DNA of 64,000 nucleotides from Siphonodentalium dalli (GCA_032622095.1 CP136063.1:69293980-69357979), one strand, 5' to 3'; positions 13,801 through 27,365 are shown, counted from the first letter of the stretch. Notes: generated from the letters alone by a model not told the origin. Made by a program: numbers and translations.

Positions 13801-14034
13801 TTAACCCTTTGAATGCCAGGTCGATTTTTGTATCAACCCATATACCCTGTGCCAATGCATTCTCTTATATATGCGAGTCGACCATAGGTCGCCTCGCATA
13901 TATAAGAGAATGCAATGGCCTAACAATATTATTTTTTTTTTTACAATTTTAATAATTTATTCTTATATTCTTTAACAGACTTATTTTGTAGGTTTAGGGC
14001 CGATGAGATCGGCCCCTGGCACTCAAAGGGTTAA
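13801..14034. mobile_element. Second TTAA-flanked MITE with inner hairpin
   Basis: The termini are TTAACCCTTTGAATGCCAGG and the inverted CCTGGCACTCAAAGGGTTAA. Inside, about 13853-13918, is a separate near-perfect hairpin with arms GCATTCTCTTATATATGCGAG. The same hairpin is present twice in the MITE at 29711-30078. Confidence 0.7.
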
Positions 14035-14935
14035 AGTTATGTGAAACACTCCGGTATGGTGATCAAATAGAAATGGAGAATAATCTTGCTCAAAGTAGTA
14101 GTTTTTACAAATACTATATCGAAATTGATAACAAACACCGTCATTCTTATATATTAATATATTAATTAAATACAGTGACTCTCGATGGCGAAATTGTTTT
14201 CATTAGCTTATCGCAGATAGTTGCGTCCCGAATCGAGAAATAAATATTTACAATTGCACGTAGTTCAGATGATGTTTTCTATGGAGTGGTAAGGTCGATT
14301 TGTTAGAATTTTTCGGCGATGTTACTAGAATGCTGTATTCCTCCAGTTGGCATATTGCCTGAATACTAACTTACTAGTTTCACGCACCCGAATACGCACA
14401 TAATATATCTTTAATGCAGTCATGAAAGTTCTGGTCGATTTGTTGACAAATTATACTGCATTCATGTGAATCGGTGACCATTCACATTTTATACAAATTT
14501 TCCATTGAAAGTGAATGAAAGTGAAATATCATATGCATCGGGTGACCTATTTTCACTTTCACAAATTTCCAACTTTCAACATTAAAAAATTTTAATCCAC
14601 AATTGACGGTGGTCGATATATATTCTTTCACTCAACTTTATATGATGTTTGATGACCTAAATCAGTTGAATTAAACACAATTATAACACATTTCCTAAAC
14701 AAGGTGAAGTATAAACATAAAATTTTCCAGAGTTTGCCAGAAATTGTTTCTAGAGTTCGCTTGTACCGGTAGTTTCTAGAGTTCCTCGATAGACTGGTTG
14801 CTTGTAACTGAAATTAACCCCATGCATCGAAAAGAATACTGATGTGGCAGTTTTTTTGCAATAAATATCAAAATTAATTGACATTCTATTTATATAGGGA
14901 GATATGTAATAATTACAGAACCGTGCAGTAATCAT
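14035..14935. other. No recognised gene
   Basis: AT-rich sequence with no convincing coding potential and no clear repeat structure beyond short AT runs. Confidence 0.4.
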
Positions 14936-16632
14936 TTACAAAAACACGAAGGAGGTTACATAATCTGTGTTGGTCGCTCTTTCTGAGACCTCGGATGTTG
15001 CATAGCATGTACCTGACAGGCAGAGTACCCCATGGTTAATGCCTTCAATAATTCGTCTGATGCATAATAATCCCCCATGTCCATCTCGACTGAAAGTAGG
15101 GACTGAAAGACTGAATTCTCCAACAAAATCACCTTCCTTGAATGGCCAGGGCACTACTCTGCACATGGTCAGTATCTGATTCAAACCAGTATGATAACGC
15201 CGAGTTATAACTGCACTTGTGGCAAGAGACAAATAGACTGGTGATTCCCAACTGAAATCGAGACCATTGTCATAAATTTTCCATGAGTTGTTATCAGCCA
15301 AAACCAAAAAAACAGTGGTGTTTCCAACTATATGCATGTAGCAGAATACATCCAGGTAGGTAGGCAGGCAGGCATTTTTATTTTATGGACCTTGTTACTG
15401 GGGGAAATAACTAAATTAAGATAAATCTGAAATGGACTCCATTTATTCTAAAAAATAATAATGAGGTATTTGATTAACATTCAAGCATAAACGGAGTCGA
15501 CAAAATTTGGTGGATGACAATCTGTCCCCAATAATAAAACAGGATAATCAAATTTAAATGTTGGAATTAAACATTTCTCACACCAATATGATGAAATCCG
15601 CTGGGGCTATTTATGACATCGAAGTGCTGATTGTGTAGATTTAAATATACATGTATATTTCTGTCAGAGATGCCCCGATGACCTTGTTGCCAGAATCTGC
15701 AGACGACAATCCAGGCTCATTGGTTGGTAATTCCAGCTCATTTAGTAGTGCTAAGACCACTTCTTTCTCATAGTCGCCTGTGTTCTTTTTGAGATGCTTG
15801 TAGTAAGTATCCGATAAGATGTGGTCTTGTAGAAAATAGTCCCGTCTAGATTTGTGTGGATATTGTTCTTTCACTGAAGGCCATTCTTCATCCGATACTA
15901 TATCTTGGTAATAGCGACGATAATTGCCCTGGAGATACATGTCACATCATCATTCTTGATAACTTGGGCTTCTTATCCTATGATTGACTGCAAGATTCAG
16001 TTGTCTGGCTTCTATCTCGTTCTCTCGATGCAACATCACTACTTGATACATATATCTCCATTTTAATTCAATACCCCAATCTACATGTATTGAATAAAAA
16101 CTTAACAGGTATTACATGCAATGGAATGTGTTTGTTTGCCGTGATCATAACACTCTGTACGTTTCATAGGTTAATCAAACTAGAAAGTTCTCATCCAATC
16201 AGAGTGCAAAGTTTAGGTGCAAATATTCAACTTGAATTACATGGTATTACATCTACTTTATAGTGACACCCTCTAACTAAGCTTATCAATCAATGATTCA
16301 TTAATATATCACAGATGTGTATTGAATTTAGCAGCTGACCTTTGCAGCAGGTGTTCCTCTGTTGTCCACTCGATTTTCTTCCAGACCACTTTCTTCTATT
16401 TCTGGAAAATACTCTGCAATGACTGGAGCATCAACATTGACTGGAGTATCGGCAGCAATGACTGCAGCGTGTATTTTGAATTAAAATTGCAGGATGCACT
16501 CTTGTATCTCCATTTGATTTCATTCTCTGTTTCAGTTTCTTCGGGAGTCTTCATCTCAAATGAATTGTCTGATGATATAAAGCTCCTGTAATAAAATTCA
16601 AAGAAAGATTGAGCTCGTCTTTTGAATTTCAA
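14936..16632 (-). other. Possible unrecognised exons
   Basis: Three minus-strand open segments may be exons. Segment 15641-15925 begins after a TCTCCAG acceptor-like site and is charged. Segment about 16343-16583 begins after TTTTATTACAG, is Glu-rich, and shifts frame before a GTCAGC donor-like site near 16345. Segment 14936-15337 is a 133-codon frame with no visible motif. None matches a family I recognise. They could belong to a decayed host gene or transposon. Confidence 0.25.
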
Positions 16633-16639
16633 ATCGAGA

Positions 16640-17609
16640 TAAACCTTTAGTCAGAAATTGGTGACAAGTTTTTTAGCAGAAAATATAACTTATGAATATA
16701 AAAAAATGAAAGTTTTTTGTCACTGTTTTATGTACATGTACGTTTTATTGACTGGAGAATATGCTGGAGAGTTTTCTGGACAGCCAACGTGATTTTGAGC
16801 GTTTTATCTTGCATTCTTTCATCGGTAAATTATTAGATCTTGTACAATGAACAAATTAAGGTGATAATCAAAAGGAAAAATGGAAAATATCAACAGATAT
16901 GTTGCCCAGTTGGGAGACACTTTCTACAAATGCTAGGGCGTCTGGTAGGTGTAAATGGCCACAGTATGTAGTTAACTTGTTCACAGGCTAGTTGAATACA
17001 ATGTAAGGTGAGCCTATGGATAAAGAAGAATTAATAACTCAAATAACATGTCATGGTTTAATAATATGACGCGTCTAAGCCGGAAAAACAATCTGATCAA
17101 TTTGGGCCACAAAGTCTTATCAATGTTTCAAATGAGTTCCGTCACATCTGGTTGTCCTAAATGGGTACCACAAATTTAGGTAACTCAATGATAGGAAAGT
17201 CCAAACACTATTATAAACTGAACAAATATCACACTGGTAAAGTAGCAGAAGTGAGGCAATTTAAGGTGCAAACAAACATTCCAACTGGAACTGGCATCAA
17301 GGATTATTCGTGCAGTCATTTCAACCTTATTTGTGACTCTTCAAACCAGGTTTTGAATGCTACTTTTCATTGCATATATAATGTAACAGCAATCTAAAGC
17401 ATTGTATTGGTAACAGGACCAGTTTTGGCATCACCGAACGGCTCATGACGGTTGTTTGTGCTGTGTAACATTTCCAACTAAGCCCTATATTAGTAGTAGA
17501 TAGGGTTGAAAGAGAGTCAGTCACAGGAATAAAAAAAAACACCATACTGTGGGTTTTTTAAAAACTAAATTTGAAGCAATGCTTCGATCAGAGCGTATGT
17601 TTTTTTTGT
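16640..17609. other. No recognised gene
   Basis: AT-rich sequence. The short frames in it are not supported by composition, motifs or splice signals. Confidence 0.4.
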
Positions 17610-17873
17610 TCACATGTCTGAGCGACATTTTATAGCCTGACCACACCCAGTGCAGAACACCATAACGCCCTTAGGATCCACATGTTGAAAACCGTGGTCC
17701 AACTTGCCACAGACGCTGCAAAACATATCCATATTTTCACTCAGACCACAGTTCCCGTTTGTGGGACAAAATTGAATGGCCGACTCCACGTCGTCGACTT
17801 TGTAGAAGAGGATACGGTTCGTTCTGCCAGCTTCGGTCGAAATTTCCCTAGTGATATCATATGTAAATGCCAT
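17610..17873 (-). CDS. Small Cys-rich, zinc-ribbon-like ORF
   Basis: The frame from an ATG at 17873 encodes about 87 residues. Its C-terminal half has paired cysteines (FCSVCG and FCTGCG, plus single Cys before and after) spaced as in a zinc ribbon. The N-terminal half has no recognised motif. Sequence upstream to about 18240 has discontinuous open segments on the same strand that may be degraded coding DNA. The family is not recognised and the expression evidence is nil. It could be a viral-type zinc protein, an exon, or chance. Confidence 0.3.
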   Translation of the reverse strand: MAFTYDITREISTEAGRTNRILFYKVDDVESAIQFCPTNGNCGLSENMDMFCSVCGKLDHGFQHVDPKGVMVFCTGCGQAIKCRSDM

Positions 17874-17879
17874 CTTCAC

Positions 17880-18430
17880 TAGGACCGTATAGAGCTTAGG
17901 CTTCGCCCCGCCAACGTCGGATAGGTTCCTTACCTTAGTTCCTTACTGATGGTGAAAACGACATTCTCCGGTAACTTCCCAATACTAAGGCGCTTGGCGA
18001 CGCTCTTAAACCCATTCTTCTCCAACTGGTACAACTCTTTCAATGACACTGATATCGGCAATAGTGCAGCATTCGAGGCAGTGTCATTCGCCTACTGACT
18101 CCCACTTAGTGCGCTTGACCTGTCTACGGGCGACATCTCTGTTCTTTCCCGATGCACAAGCCTGCTGGCCACCCATCGCTACACTCGAACTGCTAGCTAA
18201 TTCCGCTATTGCTAGCTCTATTCTTTGAATTTGCTTTCGGCATATTATCCTTCATCCTTTAATTGAACAGATTTTGAATATCCTTTTCTTCAGAAAAAGT
18301 GAGACCCAACAACCTACCTCCACGACAGCGTGCATATGGCGTCCAGTTGGACGAGGCCCCTCCCTATACGACCGACGTCATCATGGGTAACGTAACAAAC
18401 ACCTCGGGCAACCTTTTATTAAGTACACAC
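17880..18430. other. No clear gene; degraded open segments
   Basis: The sequence is slightly GC-richer than its neighbours, and minus-strand open segments are broken by stops. No domain recognised. Confidence 0.3.
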
Positions 18431-18842
18431 AAGGAGTTACATCCAATGTGTCACCAGGAGCCTATATTACCAGGGAGCTAGAGTGTCTGTGAGTTACATC
18501 CAATGTGTCAACAGGAGCCTATATTACCAGGCAGCTAGAGTATCTGAGTTACATCCAATGTGTCAACAGGAGCCTATATTATCAGGGAGCTAGAGTGTCT
18601 GTGAGTTACATCCAATGTGTCAGCAGGAGCCTATATTACCAGGGAGCTAGAGTGTCGTGTGAGTTACATCCAATGTGTCAACAGGAGCCTATATTACCAG
18701 GCAGCTAGAGTATCTGAGTTACATCCAATGTGTCAACAGGAGCCTATATTATCAGGGAGCTAGAGTGTCTGTGAGTCACATCCAATGTGTCACCAGGAGC
18801 CTATATTACCAGGGAGCTAGAGTGTCTGTGAGTTACATCCAA
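18431..18842. repeat. 57-bp minisatellite, about seven copies
   Basis: The unit contains GAGTTACATCCAATGTGTCA, then AGGAGCCTATATTACCAG, then GGAGCTAGAGTGTCTG. Copies differ by a few substitutions and small deletions, with an alternating pattern suggesting two-unit duplication. The reading frames that cross it are repeat-encoded. Confidence 0.9.
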
Positions 18843-19877
18843 GCTTGAGGTTCCTACTTAAATTGCTTGTTGACGACACAGTAACCTGGTGTTATAGTTG
18901 TTCATTCCAGGCCAATATTATATCAGAATGTATCGGTGTGTGATGGGCACAGTTTCTCAAGCAAAATTACAATTCACCATGACCACGACTTGCTTCAGCT
19001 TGATGTAGATACATATCTGTTACTGAAATTGATACATGTATAGCAACTGCAGACTAAGGTTGATTATTCTGTAATGTGTGTTCAAATAAATATACATAAA
19101 ACATATATGCATACTAATGATGGTTTCCCCTATGAATCCAAAAACTTTTGAAAAACATTTCCATCTTGGAGTAGGCACATCCAGAAATCCAAGGCAGGAA
19201 TCAACAAATTCCCAGCTCTCATATTATTGATGGTAGGCTGCGAAAACCATGATCTTTTCGAATGTTTGCTGTTGGTTGAACAACGCTAGCTAGTTCCAAT
19301 ATTCTTCTCTGTAAGAAGCAGTTGGGAACTGCATTCTTTGAATGATTTGCCAACACTTGTAATGTCATCAGTTTCAATATGGAGTCGACAAATGCAGAAA
19401 CGATTTCGGCATTTTCTATTTTTGTTATAAATTTCTTGTGGATGTTGTCCCGACTTCCTCTTTCGGCCCTGTATTTTCCACTCATTATTAGTGAAGTTTA
19501 CATATTCAGCACTAAAAGAGATGGAATTTCACATAAATGCATCCAAGGAAAAATTGTGTAAGTTGTTGAAGGAGAGCAAATTCTTCAATGATTGTTTTTC
19601 TGGAAGTAATAGGGAATGTTGCGATTCCCATCATTCCAGTGATACGCGTGAGTGATTTTTGAACTAATTATCTGAACAGTTCCTATGGGATATTATTAAA
19701 CTATGACATCAATGATGCCTCAATATAGAACGGGTTAAACATGGATACCTGTCTATGTCCTGACACTTCAATTGACTATTAACTTTCTGGTATCTTCTGT
19801 GGTTTCAAGCACATAACAACTACAAGATTCCAAATCTCATCTGCCACACTGTATCATGTTGACATTTTCCAACGTAA
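18843..19877. other. No recognised gene
   Basis: A minus-strand frame at 19219-19485 (88 codons) has no recognisable motif. The rest is AT-rich and featureless to my reading. Confidence 0.35.
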
Positions 19878-21586
19878 CTATCTTAAGTAACTTTCACGCC
19901 CAGCCACTTGAGTGTGTCTACATTTGTGCAAAATATTATAGTGCCTACCCTGAATGAGGTTAGTGATGAAAGCAGTCGGCAGCAGGATACTGACATCGGC
20001 ATCCAGGGGATTTTTGTTACGTGATCCGACGTGAAAACTATATGTTCTTAGTACATGTGTGTCTTCTGCGGACATAGTTTCCTTCAGTCCTGTGACAGTG
20101 TCTATTCCTTTGTCAAAATTCCAAATCTGAACTATTGTGGAATTCGTCACAATGTTTAAGTTTGTCACGGCTTCCAAATCACCCCTCTTTTCCCATTGAG
20201 AAATGTGAGGTATGCTATCAGCGAACGTCTCAGTATTACAAATTCTTTCTTGGTTTGGATTTCTGCTTTCTTATTGAATTTGATGATATCCAGATCTATC
20301 TTTTCCATTAGACTTTTACTAATGGGTGTAAGCAAGTTGACAGCCTTGTATTTGCGTTTATTGAAATGTCAAACTCATTAGATGACTTAGTCCCCCCAAA
20401 GCACACAGTCTCAACACCCATTGATAACAGCAGTCCTTCAATTTTTTAAGTTTTTAAAATGCAGATACGCAGTTTATTGTGCACCTGATTTAGGATGCAG
20501 TTGCGCAAATTTGTTTTGGTGCACACAGAGAATATAAGTTATAACCAATGCATGTACAATAACATTGCTTTCTCCTATTTTAATGACTTCAAACAAAATA
20601 AAAGTGTTCATTGTTAGTTTACTTCAACAAAAAGTTCCTTCTGAGTGCAAAACGCGATATTTGAATAAATTGAACTCTAAGTTACCTTACTTACTGGTAC
20701 ACCCTTGACATAGTATTATATAAGCAATGGAGATTCCGCCATCCCTGTCGATAGAATTATTGCAGTGTGTTCAGGTGTGTTTACCATATATATACATATA
20801 TGTACAATATTCAGACATCAACGGCCACACACAGCCAATTCCCACAGATCCATGGCAGCAAATGGAGATTCCGCCAGTTCTATTTGGATGATTGAAGGAC
20901 GATTGATTAGGATAGATTTCAGAGTGGAATAACTTGAATGAGCGCAGCCATTTTTTATCAATACAAACATAATTGAATATCCGTACTTCAGATATTGCGT
21001 ACCAAAACTAAATATTCGTATTTGATGTATTTCGTACCAGTTCAACGTGTACAGTACATGATACCGCCATCCCTGTCGATATAATTATTGCAGTGTGTTT
21101 ACCATATATATACAATATTCAGACACCAACGGCGACACAGCCCATTTCCACGGATCCATGGCAGCAAATATTTCCAAATGATACTTGTGAACGTACTAAT
21201 GACGTAGGTGAACGTAAATATGTCGCGTGATTGAACGACGATATAGTCAACATGATCCGACGTGAATACTATATGTTCTTAGTACATGTGTGTCTTCTGC
21301 GGACATAGTTTCCTTCAGTCCGGTGACAGTGTCTACTCCTTTGTCAAGATTCCAAATCTCAACTGCTGTGGAATTCGTCACAATGTTTAAGTTTGTCACG
21401 GCTTCCAAACCTCTTTGCCCATTCTTCCCTTGTGATCCTGCATACCACACCCCCTCTTTTCCCATTGAGAAGGGTGAGATATGTTATATCAGTTTTACAA
21501 ATTCTTTCCTGGTTTGGATTTCTGCTTGCTTGTTGAATTTGATGATATCCAGATCTATCATCTCCATTAGACTTTAAAAACTGCAC
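19878..21586 (-). repeat. Duplicated unrecognised coding fragment
   Basis: The minus-strand segment at about 20027-20310 is repeated at about 21250-21575. Each encodes a frame containing EAVTNLNIVTNST and TVTGLKETMSAEDTHVLRTY, followed by GS. A neighbouring segment (about 20725-20870) is repeated at about 21062-21170. The family is unknown. The 5' part of the first copy (about 20320-20540) recurs again at about 24370-24560, so this exon block has been duplicated at least twice locally. Confidence 0.5.
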
Positions 21587-22436
21587 TGGTGCTCAGCTGT
21601 TTCACAATAATCGATTCTATCGTGTGTTAGATCTGTCTCCATCGCCGTTGAGATCCGTCTCTATCTCGTTGAGATTCGGCTCCATTTCGACTTTTTAATT
21701 TTTTGTATAAAGTTTGCCGCGCAATTTAATAAAAAATATAAGAGGGGTAAGTTTTAATGTATTAGTATCGATATATATGACACTTCTATAATAGTAAAAA
21801 CGCAAACGATGTTATATTACGTTCATGTATCTACACATTTAGATCATACACGGCAGGGGTGTGCATTTCCTATGTAAAATCATTGAATTACTCAACACTG
21901 AAAACTATGTCTATTCGCATGTAAATCCAGTCGGAAATGATCGTGACGTGTACTAGGGTGTTGGCAGATTATAACGAAACCATTTCTTGACATTCCCACA
22001 ATATAACAACAAAAGAAATCAGCCGTAAAAAATAGTGAAAAATGACCCCGTCTCCTTTGTGATTTTATGTTTCAAATCGATTCTATCGCCCATTTTAAAG
22101 ACCCGGTTCTATTCGATCGACACTTGTTGTTTCAGGCTGTTTGCCTTCATTCATTCAATTTATAGTGAAGTTTATGCATCATGAGTCCTACCTGGTCATT
22201 GGTTGGTATTTATATGTCTTCCCACATAGTTTTACACACAAAACCACATACTTTTAAAAAATAAAATATTACATGTCACGAAGAGGTGTAAATAAATGTA
22301 ATAAGTATATTATGCGTATTTTTTCATAGTAGTGCTGGGATAAATTGTGGTTCATATTTGTTCCGACCAAAACGTTACAACGTTTTAAAAGTTATATATA
22401 TGCCCCATTCGTTGAATAAAGCAAAATCAAATTAAA
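21587..22436. other. No recognised gene
   Basis: AT-rich DNA with a short cluster of repeated GTTGAGAT(C/T)CG(T/G)CTC words near 21630-21690. No coding evidence. Confidence 0.35.
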
Positions 22437-23036
22437 CTAAAATATCCGTTGATAGAATCTTAGAACTTTAGAATTGCACGAACTAGATGGGCTGTGCATA
22501 TTGTCATCATTTATTTGGGGAGGAGTAGTTTTTCGCACGAATACCATCTTAGTCTCGTCAAGATACCAATCGCCCGACTCCATTTCTTGTGGGCGGAACC
22601 CGAAATGTACAGCCTGGAAGTGGCTCTTCCCTTCGCATTGATGGTCCGTTTTCCTCAGCAACACGGAAACTGTATTTTCAGGATGACATTCGGCAGTGTG
22701 GCTTAGAATGTCACCAGGACTCGTGTGCATTATTCTGCAGGGGTAACATTTTCGCAGCGGCCAAAAGTAAGCCGTGCTTATTGTTTTGTGAAGCTGTTCG
22801 CGGAGCTTCAAGTTTAATTGTTTTACATTGTCGTTATATCTAGCTACTGACACAGGATCTTCCGTGTCTATTCTGTCTTTTCCCGGAAGTCTGACTTTCT
22901 TCCGTTCTAACGCTTCACAAACAAAGATTCGCAGCAGTTGTGAGTCTGAGTCATCGATGAGGTTTAGAAGGGCTGCCTTCAGGTCCCTAAAAACCTCATC
23001 GGCCGAACCTGATGACAAATCGTTTCCGCCTCCCAT
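22437..23036 (-). pseudogene. SGNH/GDSL-hydrolase fragment joined to Cys/His exon
   Basis: The frame opens with GGGNDLSSG, the block III (G-x-N-D) signature of SGNH hydrolases, and continues through a segment (to about 22757) nearly identical to the copy at 24880-25140. There the similarity stops, and the frame runs into a different exon with C-x-x-C/H-x-x-x-H spacing (CRIMHTSPGDILSHTAEC). A splice-acceptor-like CCCCTGCAG precedes that exon. Block I and block V of the hydrolase are missing, so it is a truncated copy. SGNH domains are common cargo of invertebrate retroelements, but no reverse transcriptase is nearby. Confidence 0.6.
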
Positions 23037-23041
23037 TACGA

Positions 23042-23205
23042 CTATGTAAATGTACAGCCTGGAAGTGGCTCTTCCCTTCGCATTGATGGTCCGTTTTCCT
23101 CAGCAACACGGAAACTGTATTTTCAGGATGACATTCGGCAGTGTGGCTTAGAATGTCACCATGACTCGTGTGCATTATTCTGCAGGTGTAACATCTATAT
23201 ATTCT
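23042..23205 (-). repeat. Tandem copy of the Cys/His exon
   Basis: About 150 bp here duplicates 22594-22745 almost exactly, including the HTSHGDILSHTAEC motif and the acceptor-like CTGCAG. A tandem exon duplication. Confidence 0.7.
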
Positions 23206-23244
23206 GTTGAATGAAAAATAGAAATGAATTAGAATCAAAACCAC

Positions 23245-24722
23245 CAGTCAATTTCAATTTGAGGCATATGGACCCACCCTAAACACAAAACCACTCGTAT
23301 TAAAACGCGATGTATAGATGGTTTCTAGACAATTTGGCCATTATGCCACATACATGTAGGGTATACTGAAGTTATGGCAGATTATGAAAGTATGGTCCCT
23401 CTCTATATAGCCATAGCCCCGAACCTACAAACAAAATAGTATGTCAATCTGAAAAGCTATTATGGGTTGAATAAAAAGGGTATCAAATGCCGAAAAATAA
23501 GACTGTATACATATTTTATTTAAACAATATGCAAACATACAATACATACATTGTTTAGTTTTGAATATAATAAATAAATAAATGCAGGCCTAACATATTT
23601 CACAACAATACACATTTAATGTCTCCCTGTTAATACCATGCATCGATCTATTAACATTTACTTTACTCAGACTCAAATCCGGTTAAATAGCGCGATAATA
23701 TTGCAACGTAATGCTGTACGTGCTATTTAGAAACGGGAACTGAAGCATGCTAAATCTCGAAATGGAGCCTTCGGGTGTATCAATTTCAATCATTTAATGA
23801 GAAAGACCAATTATTTTACTAAACTTCAACAGTGATGGTATATATGTTCGATCATAAAATGTAACCGTTTGTTGAACAAAACAAAGACTTGACAAGAATA
23901 ACCCTAAATTTAATGTTCTAATTTGAATGAACGCATACATATCAGATATATTTCCAAAGTGATAAGGCCATATATAAGCTATCGTGCGGTTCAGAATATA
24001 CTTTGACGCTCCGTAACGCTTCATATTTCAATAACCGTGTATCAACATCAGAATCATTTCTTGCCGATTGAACCGGAACCTATCATTTTGGGTCGAGAAA
24101 GAGACGGAACAAAAAATTATAGAGTCGGAACCCACATGCAACTTTAGAATTACAAAATGGAAATGACGTTGTGTTATATTACATAATAAAAAGTTTAGGC
24201 CACATCAATCTAATGACTAACATTTTGGGAAAAAGTATGTAGAAATCAGACATGTGTACTCTCCGATTTTGGTGTGATGTTCCCGATTTAGCCTGCCATA
24301 TCCTGCGCCCCTAATTGGGAGAAGGGATCTCATTCATTTAATTTTACTGGGGATATGCAAGTTCACAGGCTTGTATTTGCATTTATTGAAATGTCAAACT
24401 CTTTAGATGACTTAATCCCCCAAAAGCACCTGGTGTCAACACCCATTGACAACAGCAGTCCTTCAATTTTGAAAAAGTTTTAAAACTCAGATACCCAGAT
24501 TGTTGTGAGTCTGATTTTGGATGCAGTAGCGCAAATCTGTTTTGGTGCACATGAGAAATAGAAGTTATAACAAATGCATGTGTGGCAGGGCGAGTTTTGT
24601 GGTGACGGCTCCATACCAGTTGTATTTGGGGAATTTATTAAACAAAGACGGCCTGATTACATACCGTATTTTCCAGTAAACTACACCCAACACACAACTC
24701 CTTTTTCAGAATCCTGGTTTCC
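23245..24722. other. No gene; partial copy of upstream duplication
   Basis: Positions about 24370-24560 repeat the 20320-20540 block with moderate divergence. The rest is AT-rich with no coding evidence. Confidence 0.4.
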
Positions 24723-25440
24723 TTAATTGGTTAATTGAAATTCATCTAATTCATCAACAATCGTGTACTTCAAATTCCGTCCCAATCGATTATATCCATT
24801 TTCATTCAAGTGTACTTTGTCTGAACTTAGAACAGTTTCTTTGGGATCCTTATGAATCAAACCAGCTAATTTTCGCAGTGGCCAAAAGTAAGCTGTGCTT
24901 ATTGTTTTGTGAAGCTGTTCGCGGATCTTCAAGTTTAATTGTTTTACATTGTCGTTATATCTAGCTACTGACACAGGATCTTCCGTGTCTATTCTGTCTT
25001 TTCCCGGAAGTCTGACTTTCTTCCGTTCTAACGCTTCACAAACAAAGATTCGCAGCAGTTGTGAGTCTGAGTCATCGATGAGGTTTAGAAGGGCTGCCTT
25101 CATGTCCCTAAAAACCTCATCGGCCGAAACCTGATGAAAAATCGTTTCCGCCTCCCATTACGACTATAATTTGCGAAATAAATCACTTAATTCTTTGCAC
25201 AGTTGAGTCACTAATTTTATTTAAACATAAACCACTTATTCCGAAGAATCGAACAGAAACTCTGTTGTCATTAATTTTCAAGGCTTCATGGAAATTTATC
25301 TGGAATGGTTCTGATCCAGCCTTCGAATAGGCGGCCTTGTTTCCCGCACAGTACAGGGGTACATACAAGGCCGTGGCTAATCTTTTTATATGGCTACTGC
25401 CAAACACCAGAACACGCACTTTATTGTAATTTTCAGCCAT
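24723..25440 (-). pseudogene. SGNH/GDSL-hydrolase-like gene, frameshifted
   Basis: Two minus-strand frames together cover an SGNH-fold hydrolase. The N-terminal frame (25183-25440) has the block I-like VFGSSHIKRL and a VRFFGISG strand. The second frame (24723-25103) ends with the block V catalytic pair in DKVHLNENGYNRLG. The G-x-N-D block lies between them near 25140-25160, where a small deletion/insertion relative to the copy at 23000-23036 breaks the frame. Such proteins would act as esterases or acetyl-hydrolases. In invertebrates these intronless copies usually travel with retroelements, though none is seen here. Confidence 0.65.
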
Positions 25441-27365
25441 AGTTGAACCTCTCGCTTTACTGCAGAGAAAGAAAAAGTACTCGGTACAAACGCAGACCTT
25501 TATAAGATATATATATAGATAATTAATTAAAAACTGTATTGTCTCTTTCGGAATTACCCATAGTGATCAGTGACTCAGCCTGCAAATACCAGCAAGATTC
25601 TGCGTGTACGGATGGGTAGTTACTAATTTGAAATGCTGATACATAAATGAGCATACTCTTATCTCAAACCTAAACACTTTGCCCAAAAGGGAACTGTAAT
25701 TTTCTAGCTAAGCTGAAATCTTAAAATGAATTAAAACAAGTTTCTGCTAGTGATAAGATACCGGCCGTAGAGTAGATAGTTCACATTAGTTTTTGTTTGT
25801 GATATGGTAATATCCAAGCATGACGGTACCCCATGACTTTAACGAGCTCGTGAAAAATCTCCACAATAAAATTATAGGAGTCGTGTCAATTAACTAAATT
25901 AAAATATGAATATACTAAAACTTGATTTTAACAAGCTTTAAATATGAATGTACCAAAAACTTGAGTTTCGCAAGCTCTAACATGAATATACCAAAAACTT
26001 GACTTTGGCAACCACACTTATTTAATAACGGCGATATTTTAAAAAACAATTGTAGACATTAATCTAGGCTGAAACATTTTAAACATACATTTATTTAATA
26101 GCCATGGTATCTTAACTCAAGAGAAACAGTCGATATTAATGCATAGAGAAATAAACTAAAGTTTAAATTGACTTACCCATTTGGCGTGGAAACAAAATGA
26201 TACAAACTCTTAAGATTGATAAGGAACATTTAATCATGAGATGCTAAGTGACTAAATATTCCCGAACAAGAATATATATCTCGTTCCACGCCATTTAGGA
26301 GGGATTTTGTAAACTGTAGGGTGAACCAATGAAAGTCCTTAGTATTGGCGGGAACTGACGTGAACCAACAAAAATCTTAAGCCCAGCCCGGAGAATTTTA
26401 ACTCGTGTGATGGACAGCTAATTTGCATAATTAGCCACCACTTGGCCTGGACATAATTATCTACCAGATGGACTTACGCTTTCACGCCGATAGCTTTCTT
26501 GTAATTAAAAACCAATCTCGCTGTTATCTCTTAACAATAATTACAGTCCACTGCGGCTACTGCGGCCGAGTCTTGTAATCTCAAATCGGCGCTAAAGTAA
26601 TCTCCATTCACTTTGAAATTGTATCTCCAAATGTATTCAACTAAAACCATTTGGCGCCAGACAGTCTGCCCACTTATAATTAAACCCGGGTAAACTACAC
26701 ATGCTAATCTATTTGCCAGACCAATCTGGACCAATTGGCATGTCCACTTATTTCACCAATGCAGCAAAGAAAGCTTTTCCCAGTGTGTTGTATTTTGATA
26801 ACGATTTCACCAACATCTGTGGTCTTGAATGAAACATTGGTTTAACCCCCCAGTAATTATCATGCACTCCATATCAAAACTCCAATCCCAGTCAAGAATT
26901 TTTTAGCATAATGTTGCAAATATAGGATCCGAAATTCAAGAAATTTTAGCATAATATTGAAAATATAGGATATGAAATTAACATGATAATCAATATGACA
27001 CAACCCCCTTGCCGCAATGAGATGTCTCCTGGTATCTCCATATCAAACCGATCCAGACTGTCAGAAATCTTTCCTCGCACTTGTGGATAAAGAGGAGCTG
27101 AGACTCGTTCCGGAATGTCCGTTACATTGTTGTATTTAGTGACATCATGATCCGCCTGCTCCGATGTTGAGGAAAATAGCACTTCCTGGATGAACTGTCC
27201 TCGACAAATGAATAATGTCACAACACTTTTCTTCAGCGTTTTTCGAATTTTCCAGGCGGCAAATAGAGAAACTCTGATCTTAGTGGGAATCTTAAGGTTC
27301 TTCTTGGCTAGGACCCTTGAGGATATTTGTAGATCGTCCCAGCATATTGAAATATGTGGATATGG
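25441..27365. other. No recognised gene
   Basis: AT-rich sequence. About 25870-26010 has three short repeats of ACTTGA(T/G)TTT..CAAGCT. Open segments at 26946-27221 and 26531-26734 carry no recognisable domain. The 3' end and LTR of the retroelement to the right should lie here, but I could not identify an LTR. Confidence 0.4.

Noticed and set aside
18431-18842. CRISPR-like regularly spaced repeats
   Set aside because: The units are contiguous 57-bp tandem copies without unique spacers, in a eukaryotic setting. It is a minisatellite.
26400-26440. ATTTGCATAAT octamer-like site
   Set aside because: A single short match with no adjacent gene; chance occurrence is likely in AT-rich DNA.
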